Positions 25,102 to 33,021 of a stretch of DNA of 36,255 bases are shown in pieces. A model generated the notes under the pieces. The model saw only the letters and a list, made by a program, of their open reading frames with translations. It was not told the DNA's origin and did not search any database. The stretch comes from Aestuariivita boseongensis (GTDB lineage: Bacteria; Pseudomonadota; Alphaproteobacteria; Rhodobacterales; Rhodobacteraceae). The position numbers and the translations under genes were made by a program. Numbering within the stretch: position 1 is the stretch's first letter; every line of letters starts with the position of its first letter. The stretch spans positions 1 to 36,255 of the forward strand of contig NZ_JXYH01000040.1 of assembly GCF_001262635.1 (NCBI RefSeq). The letters are read 5' to 3'.

Positions 25102-25836
25102 TTGACATCAACTGAACATAGCCCTCTGGCCCGCAAGCTTTCTGCCTTCGTCGCTCTGTCGGAGGTCGAACTGGCCGTGCTTGCACAACTTCATCAGCGT
25201 CGTCGCTCCTTCGTCGCGGGGCGCGAGTTAGTGCATCAGGGCCAGTCAGCTCAGGCCGCTTATATTCTGTCCGCGGGTTGGGTCTGTTCCTACAAGCTGC
25301 AGGCCGACGGGACACGGCAGATCGTCGATTTCCAGCTGCCAGGAGATTTTCTCGGGCTGCGGAGTGTACTCTTGCGCACGTCGGACCACAGTTTCGAACC
25401 CATCGTCGACATCGAGGCTGCGGAAGTGTTGAAGAGCGACCTTCTTAATACGTTCGCGCGGACCCCTCGCCTAGCGACCGCCATACTCTGGGCGGCCTCA
25501 CGGGACGAGGCGATGGTGGTGGAGCATCTCGTAGGCATCGGTCGGCGCGATGCGGACGCCCGCATGGCGCATTTCCTACTGGAGCTGGGAACGAGGCTTG
25601 CGCTAGTGGGAATGGGGAGCAAGGATGGGTATGACTGCCCGCTAACCCAGTACCACCTTGCGGATGCTCTGGGGCTGAGTGCCATCCACGTGAATCGCGT
25701 TCTGCGCCATCTTCGCGAGAGCGGACTGGTCACCTTTCGGGACCGCCGCGTGTCGTTTCACGACTATGGAGCACTGGTGGAACTTGCCGAGTTCGATCCG
25801 GCATATCTGGATCAGACCGGGCCGCTCCTGAAGTGA
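25102..25836 (+). CDS. Crp/Fnr family transcriptional regulator
   Basis: A 244-residue one-component regulator. Residues 15-115 form the cyclic-nucleotide-binding-like beta barrel (RRRSFVAGRELVHQGQSAQA, VDFQLPGDFLG). A long dimer helix follows, and residues 165-235 form a winged helix-turn-helix (YHLADALGLSAIHVNRVLRHLRE split across the two helices). The N-terminal Cys cluster of FNR is absent, so it is not an oxygen sensor of that type, and its ligand is unknown. The start is TTG at 25102 with GGGAG upstream. It is divergent from the small membrane-protein gene and could control nearby island genes. Confidence 0.88.
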   Translation: MTSTEHSPLARKLSAFVALSEVELAVLAQLHQRRRSFVAGRELVHQGQSAQAAYILSAGWVCSYKLQADGTRQIVDFQLPGDFLGLRSVLLRTSDHSFEPIVDIEAAEVLKSDLLNTFARTPRLATAILWAASRDEAMVVEHLVGIGRRDADARMAHFLLELGTRLALVGMGSKDGYDCPLTQYHLADALGLSAIHVNRVLRHLRESGLVTFRDRRVSFHDYGALVELAEFDPAYLDQTGPLLK

Positions 25837-25894
25837 AAGGGCCACCCTTCGTTGCCCGGCAGGCGACCCCAAGTATTGAAACAAACGATGGCGT

Positions 25895-26081
25895 TCACGC
25901 GAGGGCGTGGATCGCCGCATTCAATTCCTTGTTGGTCTCGGCGTCGTCATTCACCGTATGCGCCTTCTCGGCTGCCAGGAAGTGTTTCATAGCCGCATCC
26001 TTTTCGGGCCGGCGGACGCCTTGTCCAGGCGGCCTTGACGGACTTCATCTTCCCGGCATTCTTGTTCTGTTCGGGAGCCAT
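25895..26081 (-). pseudogene. Small gene broken by two single-base losses
   Basis: Reading from ATG 26081 (AAGGAAAAG upstream) gives MAPEQNKNAGKMKSVKAAW, then the frame breaks. Moving by one base gives DKASAGP, and moving once more in the same direction gives EKDAAMKHFLAAEK and on through NDDAETNKELNAAIHALA to a stop at 25895. Restoring one base at each of the two points yields one continuous 62-residue protein, 189 bases with stop, against 187 present. The repaired protein is a charged, helical small protein with no domain I can name. It follows the Crp/Fnr gene in convergent orientation. Confidence 0.65.
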
Positions 26082-26295
26082 TGGATTTGTCTTTTCCTTG
26101 GCACTCCGAGAATAAGAAGCGCGCAGACATGCCGACTTTCTGTGGATCGGCACGCCCACACGCTTCTCGGGTACTCGAAAAAGTTGCGCCACCAAATACA
26201 CAGCTGGCACGTCTTACCTGACCGATATCGGCTTCCTGCCGCACTGACGCAAGTTAGTCCCGGTTTCTTTGGCAGGTAGATTGCCTCTGCTCATG

Positions 26296-26709
26296 TCAAG
26301 TCACTGCAGTTTGCTGGTGGGAAATCCTCAGCCATCTGTCGTCATCGTTGAGGTAGGTAGAGGCGCAGAGAGCTTTGTAGATTGGCACGTCTTTTTTCTC
26401 TGCCGAAACGCGATAGGTGAGAATGGCGATGTCATGACACCGCATCACGCGCCGTTCAGCAATGACAACGGTTTGCCAGCCGGTCCTTTCAGGAAGGTTG
26501 GTCCAGATCTGGTCGCCCTGCAGGATTCCGGGCGGATAGGGGAAGACCATGACGGCGTTGGTCGCAGTCGTTGCCCGCGCGTTGTCGGCGCCACTGGTCC
26601 AGAAGCGTTCCTCCATGTCCCAGAGTATGCCCTGTTCGTGTGGAGAAAGTGTACCGGACTTGTGCGCGGCATGTGCCGGTCTCCTCGTGGTCGCGGTTGA
26701 TGCGGTCAT
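26296..26709 (-). CDS. NTF2-like (SnoaL/DUF4440-type) protein
   Basis: A 137-residue protein. After about 25 extra residues, ILWDMEERFWTSGADNARAT starts a cone-shaped alpha+beta fold; then comes VMVFPYPPGILQGDQIW, VVIAERRVMRCHDIAILTYRV, and the terminal strand WLRISHQQTAV, the order typical of NTF2-like proteins. Members of this fold range from isomerases and dehydratases to proteins that simply bind small hydrophobic molecules, so no reaction can be assigned. Its ATG overlaps the stop of the upstream gene by 4 bases (ATGA at 26706-26709), so the two are one operon. Confidence 0.8.
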   Translation of the reverse strand: MTASTATTRRPAHAAHKSGTLSPHEQGILWDMEERFWTSGADNARATTATNAVMVFPYPPGILQGDQIWTNLPERTGWQTVVIAERRVMRCHDIAILTYRVSAEKKDVPIYKALCASTYLNDDDRWLRISHQQTAVT

Positions 26710-27131
26710 TCGCCTGACCCCGAACCGCCAACCATGAGTATCTGAAACAGTATAAAAATGATCGCGAGCACCGCCCAGATAGCGCCGCTTGTTGCCGGGC
26801 GGCCGTCGTCTAACTTGGAGGCAGTTCGCTGCGGGGCACCTAACGTCGGTCCTTCGGGAAGCAGCCGACTCAGGTCTCTTGCGACCCTCCCGTGATCGTT
26901 TGCGAGCGCAGGGACGTCCCGAAATCGGACAAGCAGCGTTCCCAATCGTGCGCGCGCGTCGTCGCGCCCAAGCTTAACCAGTTCAGCGGTTTCTGTCCAT
27001 GGATCGAGGCCGAGGCGCGCGAGGGTGGAGAGGACCGTCACGAAATATCCGTTCCGGTCCTCGCCCACGTACGCATAGAGAAATCGTTCGAACTCGGGCG
27101 GGTGCGGGTTGAGAACTTTGGGGCCGGCCAT
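26706..27131 (-). CDS. Hypothetical protein with C-terminal membrane anchor
   Basis: A 141-residue protein. The N-terminal 95 residues are soluble and helical (FERFLYAYVGEDRNGYF, TVLSTLARLGLDPWTET, AELVKLGRDDARARLGTLL). A linker of about 20 residues leads to a single C-terminal hydrophobic helix (IWAVLAIIFILFQILMV) and a short Gly/Ser tail, giving a tail-anchored membrane protein. I recall similar unnamed proteins in Rhizobiales, but give no family name. The start is ATG 27131, with AAAGGAG eight bases upstream, rather than an in-frame start at 27146. It is coupled to the NTF2-like gene. Confidence 0.75.
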   Translation of the reverse strand: MAGPKVLNPHPPEFERFLYAYVGEDRNGYFVTVLSTLARLGLDPWTETAELVKLGRDDARARLGTLLVRFRDVPALANDHGRVARDLSRLLPEGPTLGAPQRTASKLDDGRPATSGAIWAVLAIIFILFQILMVGGSGSGE

Positions 27132-27712
27132 CGCCACTCCTTTCAAGTGTTGCAGGAACGCAGATCATCCCTTTTTGCCAAAGGATACGTGCAGGTCGGT
27201 CTCGTCGCCCTTACACAGGTCAGTGCACGCGACTGCCCCTAAGGAAAGTCGCAACCGGTGCTGTGTCCAGGACTAACATGGGTCAGCGCCAGTCGGACAA
27301 TCTCGAGGTACAAGAGAGTAATTCGTTCGACTGATCCGTCTAGCATTCCAAGGGGTGCAACAGTGATGAGCGACGGATCTGCCAACATCGCGGAGTTTAG
27401 AGATGAACATGCGGTCCACCAGATCGGCGGTAACGTTTTCAAACCCGTTCGCCTTGCCGGGATAGCCGGGCGATTTGCCCGCAGACGACTTTGAGGTTCT
27501 CGTCAAAGAGGAGCTTGTGGGGGGTCGAGCTTCGAAGCCTATCGACTGACGGCGACCTACCAGATGGCGCCTGCGGAAGGCAGTCATGCGGGGCGTACAG
27601 CGTTGAGGGCGATATCCGACAGCCACCTACAATAGGCGCTGAGCCGGGACGCAACAACATCCGAAACAGACAGTCATAGCGTAGCGGTGCTTTCTCCGCA
27701 GGAGGAATTGAA
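27132..27712. other. Gene-poor stretch in the island
   Basis: Several short frames exist on both strands here (up to about 117 codons), but none has a recognisable domain, a convincing ribosome binding site or a neighbour relationship. The segment may contain remnants of degraded genes. The only clear signal is at its right edge: AGGAGGAATTGAA leading to the ATG at 27713. Confidence 0.5.
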
Positions 27713-28099
27713 ATGAATACTTCAGAATGGTTCAAACCCGGCATCTATGGTGCCGTTATTGGGGCGGCCTTTGTCGGCATCTTCGGATTTTCCTTGGGTG
27801 GCTGGGTGACAGGCGGCACCGCTTATGACAGGGCGATGGCGACGTCTCGCGACAGCGTTGTCGCATCCATGGTCCCGGTCTGCCTCGAAATGGCGCGCTC
27901 CGACCCGTCACGAACAGACAAGTTGGAAACGATCCGAGCCGCCTCGACTTACCAGAGGCGCGACGCCCTCATGACAGCCGGCTGGGCGACGATGCCGGGT
28001 ACCGATGTGCCGAACCGGGATATCGCGCAGGCTTGTTTGGCAGCACTTGCTGTCGACCGTTCGCCGGAGCGCCCGGAAAACGCGGTTGATGAAGGATGA
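27713..28099 (+). CDS. Small membrane-anchored protein, paralogue of the gene at 24464
   Basis: A 128-residue protein with one N-terminal membrane segment (residues 11-30, IYGAVIGAAFVGIFGFSLGG) and a conserved soluble part with VPVCLEMARSD, RRDALMTAGWATMPG and DIAQACLAAL. The same marks appear in the product of 24464-24850, so the two are diverged copies in one island. The family is unnamed to my knowledge. The ATG at 27713 has AGGAGGA at ideal distance. Its stop overlaps the next ATG by 4 bases (28096-28099), so the two genes are coupled. Confidence 0.8.
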   Translation: MNTSEWFKPGIYGAVIGAAFVGIFGFSLGGWVTGGTAYDRAMATSRDSVVASMVPVCLEMARSDPSRTDKLETIRAASTYQRRDALMTAGWATMPGTDVPNRDIAQACLAALAVDRSPERPENAVDEG

Positions 28100-28575
28100 A
28101 CCACGCCATGCCGATAGCTTCCCCGGAGATCACCGACCTCGAGCGGCGCGTGCTCGCCCATGAAAGGGTGCTTCAAGCCCTGATCGCTTTCATGGCGCGC
28201 ACTGAACCGCGATTTGTCGAACATTTGAGAGAACGGTTCGTCGAGCCGATGCGTATGGTCCGGCACGAACATGACCACCGCGAAACCGACGATTATGCGG
28301 AAGAGTTCATCCGCGCCGTGATGCTCCTCGGAGAAGCGCGCGCGCCCAACGCGAAAGAGCCGGAAATGACCAACATGAAATCCGGGCCGCAGAATATAAG
28401 AGGTGGAAAAGGTTCTTCCGTGAACCGGGCGGCGCAGCGCGGTAGGGTTCAGGTGCGCAAAAGAAACGGCATCTGGGAGGTACAGGTCGATGGCAAGTTC
28501 CGCGGCGACTACCACCAGAAGGAACATGCCCTTGCAGCTGCGGCCTTGCACAAATTGTCTTCTGATGACTGGTAG
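28096..28575 (+). CDS. Hypothetical protein with DUF2188-like C-terminus
   Basis: A 159-residue protein in two parts. Residues 10-85 are helical and highly charged (DLERRVLAHERVLQALIAFM, RFVEHLRERFVEPMRMV, DDYAEEFIRAVMLLGEA). After a basic, Gly-rich linker, residues 117-155 (VQVRKRNGIWEVQVDGKFRG, then KEHALAAAALHKL) form a small beta-hairpin-helix like the DUF2188 family, often found in stress-associated small proteins. It has no signal or membrane helix. Coupled to the paralogue gene upstream; their shared role is unknown. Confidence 0.7.
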   Translation: MNHAMPIASPEITDLERRVLAHERVLQALIAFMARTEPRFVEHLRERFVEPMRMVRHEHDHRETDDYAEEFIRAVMLLGEARAPNAKEPEMTNMKSGPQNIRGGKGSSVNRAAQRGRVQVRKRNGIWEVQVDGKFRGDYHQKEHALAAAALHKLSSDDW

Positions 28576-28767
28576 CAGCCGCACGACTATCCAAAAAGAC
28601 TTCTCGATCCAAGTGGCGGAGAACGAAGGCATGCCGCCGGAACCAACTTCGGCGAGCTCCCCGCCAAAATTCGCGCCCACCCGACGGGTCACCGGAGCGT
28701 TCAGGCTTAGGCTATCGAAGGCCCCCCGGCGGCAATCAACAGACACTGGTCTGCTAAGGAAACGCCG

Positions 28768-29571
28768 ATGAGATACCACAAGGCACCAACGAAACGTCCG
28801 CTTGCAAGGCTAATAGCGAGAATAACAGTCTTGGCTGGTGTCATCGCGTCCATTGTCGTCCCTGTCTTTGCGCAGGACGGCATAGGTCCGATGCCACCGA
28901 ACGCTCAGTTGCGCAGCTATGGCGGCGGTTGGAACTGCAATCTTGGTTATCGGGTGGAGGGTGCCAAATGCCTGGCTCTCGACATCCCTGAGAATGCCTA
29001 TGCAACGGGTCGGGCCTACGGCCTGGGTTGGGCCTGCAGGCGTGGTTACAAAGAAGTGGGAGGCACGTCCTGCGAGGCGATCCCAATGCCCGAGAATGCC
29101 TTTCTGCGATCCGCGGGATACGATTGGCAATGTTACCGCGGATACCGACGGAATCGCGATACCTGCGTTCTGGTCGTCCTGCCAGAGAACGCCTATCTCA
29201 TCGACGACACCTCAGGCTCCGGATGGACCTGCGATCGCGGTTTCAAGGCCAGCTACGGCGCCTGCGTTCCGATCGCGGTTCCCGAGAACGGCTATCTAAC
29301 TAATGCGGACTACGGTCACCCATGGGCGTGTGAGAGAGGCTTTTTCGAAGTCGATGGCCGCTGCGATCCCGTGGTGCTTCCTGAGAATGCGCTTCTTGAC
29401 CCGGCCTCCTACGGGCCGGGATGGCGCTGTGAACGCGGATTTGAGCCGGTGGACAACGCCTGTGTCGCGATCGCCCTTCCGACCAACGCGCATCTCGATC
29501 GATCCGGAAACCGTTGGCGATGCGATCGCGGCTTTCAACTCGCGGATGGGGAGTGCGTTCTTGGACGATAG
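28768..29571 (+). CDS. Exported protein made of seven Cys-containing repeats
   Basis: A 267-residue protein. Residues 13-35 form a signal peptide (ARITVLAGVIASIVVPVFA, cleaved before QDGIG). The rest is almost wholly seven tandem units of 29-34 residues. Each unit follows P-[ET]-N-A-x-L, a short variable run with Tyr/Gly, W-x-C-x-R-G-[YF], about six to eight residues, then Cys and a hydrophobic strand before the next P-E-N. Each has two Cys, so one disulfide per unit in the periplasm or outside the cell is likely. The number and regularity of the units suggest a binding or structural protein. The ATG has AAGGA eight bases upstream. Confidence 0.82.
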   Translation: MRYHKAPTKRPLARLIARITVLAGVIASIVVPVFAQDGIGPMPPNAQLRSYGGGWNCNLGYRVEGAKCLALDIPENAYATGRAYGLGWACRRGYKEVGGTSCEAIPMPENAFLRSAGYDWQCYRGYRRNRDTCVLVVLPENAYLIDDTSGSGWTCDRGFKASYGACVPIAVPENGYLTNADYGHPWACERGFFEVDGRCDPVVLPENALLDPASYGPGWRCERGFEPVDNACVAIALPTNAHLDRSGNRWRCDRGFQLADGECVLGR

Positions 29572-29611
29572 AGCTCCACGATCAAACTACCGCGACGCGC
29601 CAAGCATCCGA

Positions 29612-30411
29612 ATGCAGATCGGATGCCGCCTGCGCCACCGGCTGACGCAGCCGACGCCCCTAATCGCGATGCTGAACGTGCATTACTCTCGATTCGGGGA
29701 CTTGGAGCGCGCTGACTACCTGGTGACATCGCCGAGTGTGCCGTTGCAAAGCTATCGCGATTGGTTCGGGAACTGGTGCACACGTATGGTGGCGCCGGCC
29801 GGCGACTTTACGCTGTCCACCGACGGGATATTCCGCGATTGCGGTCGCCCGATCCCATCGCGCCAGAAGCCGCACAACAAGCCGCACAGGATTTGCCTTT
29901 CGAGACACTGGTCTATCTTCTTGGCAGTCGCTACTGCAACACGGATATTCTGTCGGAAGAGGCGTGGCGCCTGTTCGGGAACACCCCGCCGGGCTAGGCG
30001 CGTGTGCAGGCGATCTGTGATTTCGTGCAATCAGCCGGTTCGTTCGACTACATGCAGGCGAGCGCGACCCGCACAGCGTCCGAAACGCTCGCCGGAGGTC
30101 ACGGCGTCTGCCGCGACTTCGCCCATCTCGCCATCGCCCTCCGCCGCTGCATGAACATCCCGGCCCGCTACTGCACTGGCTACCTGAGCGAGTCCGGCGA
30201 ACCCGAGCCCCACGCCCTGGACGATTTCGCGGCCTGGATTGGGGTCTATGTCGACGGTCGCTGGTGGGTCTTCGATCCGCGCAACAAAACTAGGCGCATC
30301 GAGCGCATCCTGATCGCCCGGGGGCGGGATGCGGCGGATGTGCCGCTGACCCAGACATTCGGACCGAATAAACTGACGCAATTTGACGTCTGGATAGATA
30401 GGTTGACCTGA
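29612..30411 (+). pseudogene. Transglutaminase-like protein, disrupted by a frameshift and a stop
   Basis: From ATG 29612 the reading gives MQIGCRLRHRLTQPTPLIAM, then HYSRFGDLERADYLVT and VAPAGDFTLSTDGIFRDCG, the N-terminal domain of a transglutaminase-like family. Near 29843-29850 one base is missing; the following frame continues with PDPIAPEAAQQAAQDLPFET, LVYLLGSRYCNTDIL and FGNTPPG, then hits TAG at 29995-29997, where GGC-T(A/G)G-GCG suggests an original Trp (TGG). Beyond it the same frame encodes the catalytic core: GVCRDFAHLAIAL with the active Cys, a His in EPHALDDFAAW and Asp in FDPRN, ending at 30411. It is a decayed copy of the type intact at 31562. Confidence 0.82.
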
Positions 30412-30539
30412 CTTTGGGTTCATTTGCGGCACGACATCGTAAATCGGGTCGCCAGTCCCTATATATATGTCACCGACGCCAACCGTCCCGGTCCGACATG
30501 GACGAGGAGTTGGCGCCGGCCAATCAAAGGATCGATAAC

Positions 30540-30677
30540 ATGTCATTCAATGACCTGACTGCCCGGGCGGCGGCCGCGATGAAGCCGAAGCTTGCGGAGA
30601 CCACTAAGACTCCTGCCAAGGCCAACGAGCCAAAGGCCACCGACGGGGAAGCGACAACGAAATCTAAGTCATCTTGA
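30540..30677 (+). CDS. Small Ala/Lys-rich hypothetical protein
   Basis: A 45-residue protein, too short for certainty. It begins MSFNDLTARAAAAMKPKLAE, an amphipathic helix, and ends in a Lys/Thr/Ala/Glu-rich tail likely to be disordered. AAAGGA lies nine bases before the ATG. Similar MSF-DL-type mini-proteins with Ala/Lys-rich tails occur in rhizobial relatives, as I recall. It is the first gene after the broken transglutaminase and is followed by a strong hairpin at 30693-30718. Confidence 0.5.
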   Translation: MSFNDLTARAAAAMKPKLAETTKTPAKANEPKATDGEATTKSKSS

Positions 30678-30692
30678 GACCTGCACAGACGA

Positions 30693-30718
30693 TGCGCCCC
30701 ATCCTCAAATGGGGCGCA
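30693..30718. terminator. Strong stem-loop after the small Ala/Lys-rich gene
   Basis: TGCGCCCCAT at 30693-30702 is the exact inverse of ATGGGGCGCA at 30709-30718 with a 6-base loop. No T-run follows on the plus strand, so it may be an imperfect terminator or an RNA processing/attenuation hairpin between this gene and the one at 30754. Confidence 0.5.
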
Positions 30719-30753
30719 GACCACCCGCAACAAACAGGGAGAGGATCACGCCT

Positions 30754-31260
30754 ATGGAAGACCTGACGAGCAAGACGATCGCAGTCTTTTGCCGACCATT
30801 TACCGTTCCAGGCTTTGCCGAAACGCTTCCGGCGGGAGAGTACGAGATTGAAACGGAACTGGTTTCACCCCCTGATCAACATGATCCTGCAGCCTGGAAA
30901 GCCTCTGTCATGGTGAAGCTTCATCCTAGGACATCGCATCCGGGACTAGAGAGAATCCTAACTGTTTCTCTTGCCGACCTCGACCACGCACGCGCAAGGG
31001 ACAAGCTGACCGGCCAGGCCTTGACGGATTTCGTCCTTGAAGAGATGCTTTCCGACCCGATGATCCGTCTCGTCATGCAGGCGGATGGCGTCTCCGAGGC
31101 GCATTTGCGACATCTCCACTCCGGGCCTGGCTTGCCTGAGGTAGACAGAAGGCAGGCAGGGCAAGATGATCCATCCAAGATGGATGGGTGCCATGGCGGG
31201 ATGGATGCGAGTATTTCCGGCCCACTCCCCGGTAGTCCTCGCCCTGGCATAGGAGAATGA
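30754..31260 (+). CDS. Hypothetical protein with acidic N-terminal domain
   Basis: A 168-residue protein. The N-terminal 60 residues are beta-rich (TIAVFCRPFTVPGFAETLPAGEYEIETEL), then HPRTSHPGLERILTVSLADL, a helical stretch (LTDFVLEEMLSDPMIRLVMQ) and a low-complexity tail rich in Gly, Asp, Pro and Ser that may be an unconserved addition. I recall related unnamed proteins in Rhizobiales beginning with a similar FxRPFxxxGFxExLPAG motif. No signal or membrane segment is present. The ATG has GGGAGAGGA upstream. Its function is unknown. Confidence 0.7.
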   Translation: MEDLTSKTIAVFCRPFTVPGFAETLPAGEYEIETELVSPPDQHDPAAWKASVMVKLHPRTSHPGLERILTVSLADLDHARARDKLTGQALTDFVLEEMLSDPMIRLVMQADGVSEAHLRHLHSGPGLPEVDRRQAGQDDPSKMDGCHGGMDASISGPLPGSPRPGIGE

Positions 31261-31336
31261 CACCGGTGACAGTCAGATGCCGACTGATCCAAGCCACTGG
31301 CGACCTGAAACGACTGAGGAAACGCGAGGAGCGGAA

Positions 31337-31552
31337 ATGACGATCAAGTCTGCGGACGTGGAAGTGGAGATACCCAGGGCGGCGGCAGACATTCCTGGCG
31401 AGCGTATCTGCCTGAGGTGCAGGTCGCTCTTCTGGAGTGAGGGATTCGGCGAGCGGATATGTTCGCGCTGCAAGGGATCAGTTGTCTGGCGCGCGGCAAT
31501 CTCCGAGGGTGGCGGACATGGGCGCCGTCGTTCCGGCGGTCGATTGTCATAG
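31337..31552 (+). CDS. Small zinc-ribbon protein
   Basis: A 71-residue protein with two Cys pairs of the form C-x2-C: ICLRCRS, and about 15 residues later ICSRCKG. This is a rubredoxin-like zinc ribbon between an acidic beginning and an Arg/Gly-rich tail that could contact nucleic acid. The start at 31337 has GAGGAG six bases ahead; an in-frame ATG at 31277 would add 20 residues but lacks a ribosome binding site. It lies 9 bases before the intact transglutaminase gene, suggesting joint expression. Its function is unknown. Confidence 0.68.
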   Translation: MTIKSADVEVEIPRAAADIPGERICLRCRSLFWSEGFGERICSRCKGSVVWRAAISEGGGHGRRRSGGRLS

Positions 31553-31561
31553 GCCTCGCCG

Positions 31562-32428
31562 ATGCCGTCCGTCATCATCAAACACGCGACCTGCTATCGG
31601 TATCGCAATACGGTTTCTCTAGGACCGCACAGGCTGATGCTGCGTCCGCGGGAGACCCGTGATCTCAGCCTGACGTCCTTCGATCTGCAAATCAGCCCCG
31701 AAGCCCGTATCGACTGGTCACACGATGTTGCTGGCAATTCGGTCGCGACGGCGCAGTTCGACGCTGCAACGGAGACGCTTTCAATACGATCGCGCGCGCG
31801 TGTAGACCTGCGTGCCCCCGTATGGCCCGTGTTTCCGATCGCTGCCGATGCGGCGTTTTACCCGTTTCAATATACGATCGACGACCGGACCGACCTCGGG
31901 GCGTTGGCCGTGCCAGAATATGCGGATGATGCTGGGCGGTTGTCCCGGTGGGCCGAAGGCTTTGTAATGGGCCGCCCGACCGACACGCTTTCCCTACTGA
32001 AGGACATCAGCAACGGTGTCACCGGTCAAATCTTGTACCAAAGCCGGGAGACGGAGGGCACACAAGGGCCGCTGGAGACCCTCGACAAAGGCTGGGGGTC
32101 CTGCCGCGATTTCGCCGTTCTCTTCGCGGAAGCGGTCCGGACACTTGGCTTTGGCGCGAGGATCGTTTCGGGATACCTCTTTAATCCGTCCGGAAACGAG
32201 TTTGGCTCCGCCGACGCCGGCTCGACTCATGCCTGGGTCGAGGTCTTTGTCCCCGGCGCCGGCTGGATATCGTTCGACCCAACCAACAGATCTGTTGGCT
32301 CCATCAATCTCATTCCTGTCGCAGTTGCACGGAGGATCGAACAGGTCGCGTCTGTGTCCGGCAGCTTCCAGGGTAAGTCATCTGACGTTTTATCGATGAA
32401 TGTTAGAGTGGAAGTGAATGACTCCTGA
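31562..32428 (+). CDS. Transglutaminase-like family protein (intact)
   Basis: A 288-residue cysteine-protease-fold protein. The N-terminal 110 residues are the beta-rich domain found before bacterial transglutaminase-like cores (HATCYRYRNTVSLGPHRLML). The core holds the catalytic triad: Cys in GWGSCRDFAVLFAEAV near residue 180, His in STHAWVEVF near 222 and Asp in FDPTN near 240. Such proteins act as peptidases or amide-forming enzymes, often on cell-surface substrates; no signal peptide is visible, so the protein is cytoplasmic unless exported otherwise. It shares its family with the broken copy at 29612-30411. Confidence 0.9.
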   Translation: MPSVIIKHATCYRYRNTVSLGPHRLMLRPRETRDLSLTSFDLQISPEARIDWSHDVAGNSVATAQFDAATETLSIRSRARVDLRAPVWPVFPIAADAAFYPFQYTIDDRTDLGALAVPEYADDAGRLSRWAEGFVMGRPTDTLSLLKDISNGVTGQILYQSRETEGTQGPLETLDKGWGSCRDFAVLFAEAVRTLGFGARIVSGYLFNPSGNEFGSADAGSTHAWVEVFVPGAGWISFDPTNRSVGSINLIPVAVARRIEQVASVSGSFQGKSSDVLSMNVRVEVNDS

Positions 32429-32751
32429 CGGCCGTTGCATGTGTATCAATCGTGTGAGTCGTGGAACGAGGTACTGCCGGGTGAACCACATCTGCTACCC
32501 GCTCAAGAGCAGCGGATTGTCAGTTTGTCCGAGACCCGCAAATTGCGCGCTTCATCGTTGCTGCAAGTTCCATCGGTGGCCGGTCATACCGCCGCACGGC
32601 AGCGATGAGGTTTGCGCACATGCGGCAATTTTCGTGCTGCGAGCGTGCGCAGCGCTAGATTAAGAGGTCTCCTATGGGCTCAACACAGACATCCGACAGT
32701 TTTTCTCAGATGACCGCTCTTCGCCGCCAAGTGGGCGTAGAAAGACTGTGA
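32429..32751. other. Intergenic segment without supported genes
   Basis: No gene with a credible start, domain or conserved pattern is visible on either strand. The only frame worth naming is a 25-codon ORF at 32674-32751 behind AAGAGGTCT, far too short to support by itself. It may contain promoter elements, none clear. Confidence 0.5.
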
Positions 32752-33021
32752 TCACTCAGAGATCAAATTCTCAATTTCCTTTTCCATCCGCGCCAGGTCA
32801 TTGATCTGCTTGCGCATCTCGATCCATTCCCTCGACCGCATCCCGTGCTTGTAGGCCGGGTTTGCTCTGCCGGGGCCATGACCACCTCGGGCACCGTGGA
32901 ACCGACACACCGACCAACCTTTCACGGCCGGCCCCTTGCACCGCTCGCCCGTCCGCTTTGATGTTGCCGTGCATCTGGGGGCGGCATGCGCGCTCTTCAT
33001 GAGGTTGTTGTCACTTTTCAT
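32752..33021 (-). CDS. Small Cys/His protein of mobile-element type
   Basis: An 89-residue protein. The first half carries a compact metal-binding pattern: CTATSKRTGERCKGPAVKG, then VCRFHGARGGHG, a Cys/Cys/Cys/His set as in small zinc-binding proteins common on phages, plasmids and islands of Rhodobacterales. The motif NPAYKHGMRSREW follows, and the tail is an amphipathic coiled helix (INDLARMEKEIENLI). A DNA- or RNA-binding role is inferred. Its ATG overlaps the stop of the upstream gene by 4 bases (33018-33021), so both are made together. Confidence 0.75.
   Translation of the reverse strand: MKSDNNLMKSAHAAPRCTATSKRTGERCKGPAVKGWSVCRFHGARGGHGPGRANPAYKHGMRSREWIEMRKQINDLARMEKEIENLISE

Noticed and set aside
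27239-27626. Short minus-strand frames, one containing LLFDENLKVV, reminiscent of PIN-like proteins
   Set aside because: The likeness covers only about eight residues and does not continue in any frame; no other part of such a domain follows.
32674-32751. 25-codon ORF behind AAGAGG
   Set aside because: Too short to support, no similarity recalled, and no coupling with a neighbouring gene.
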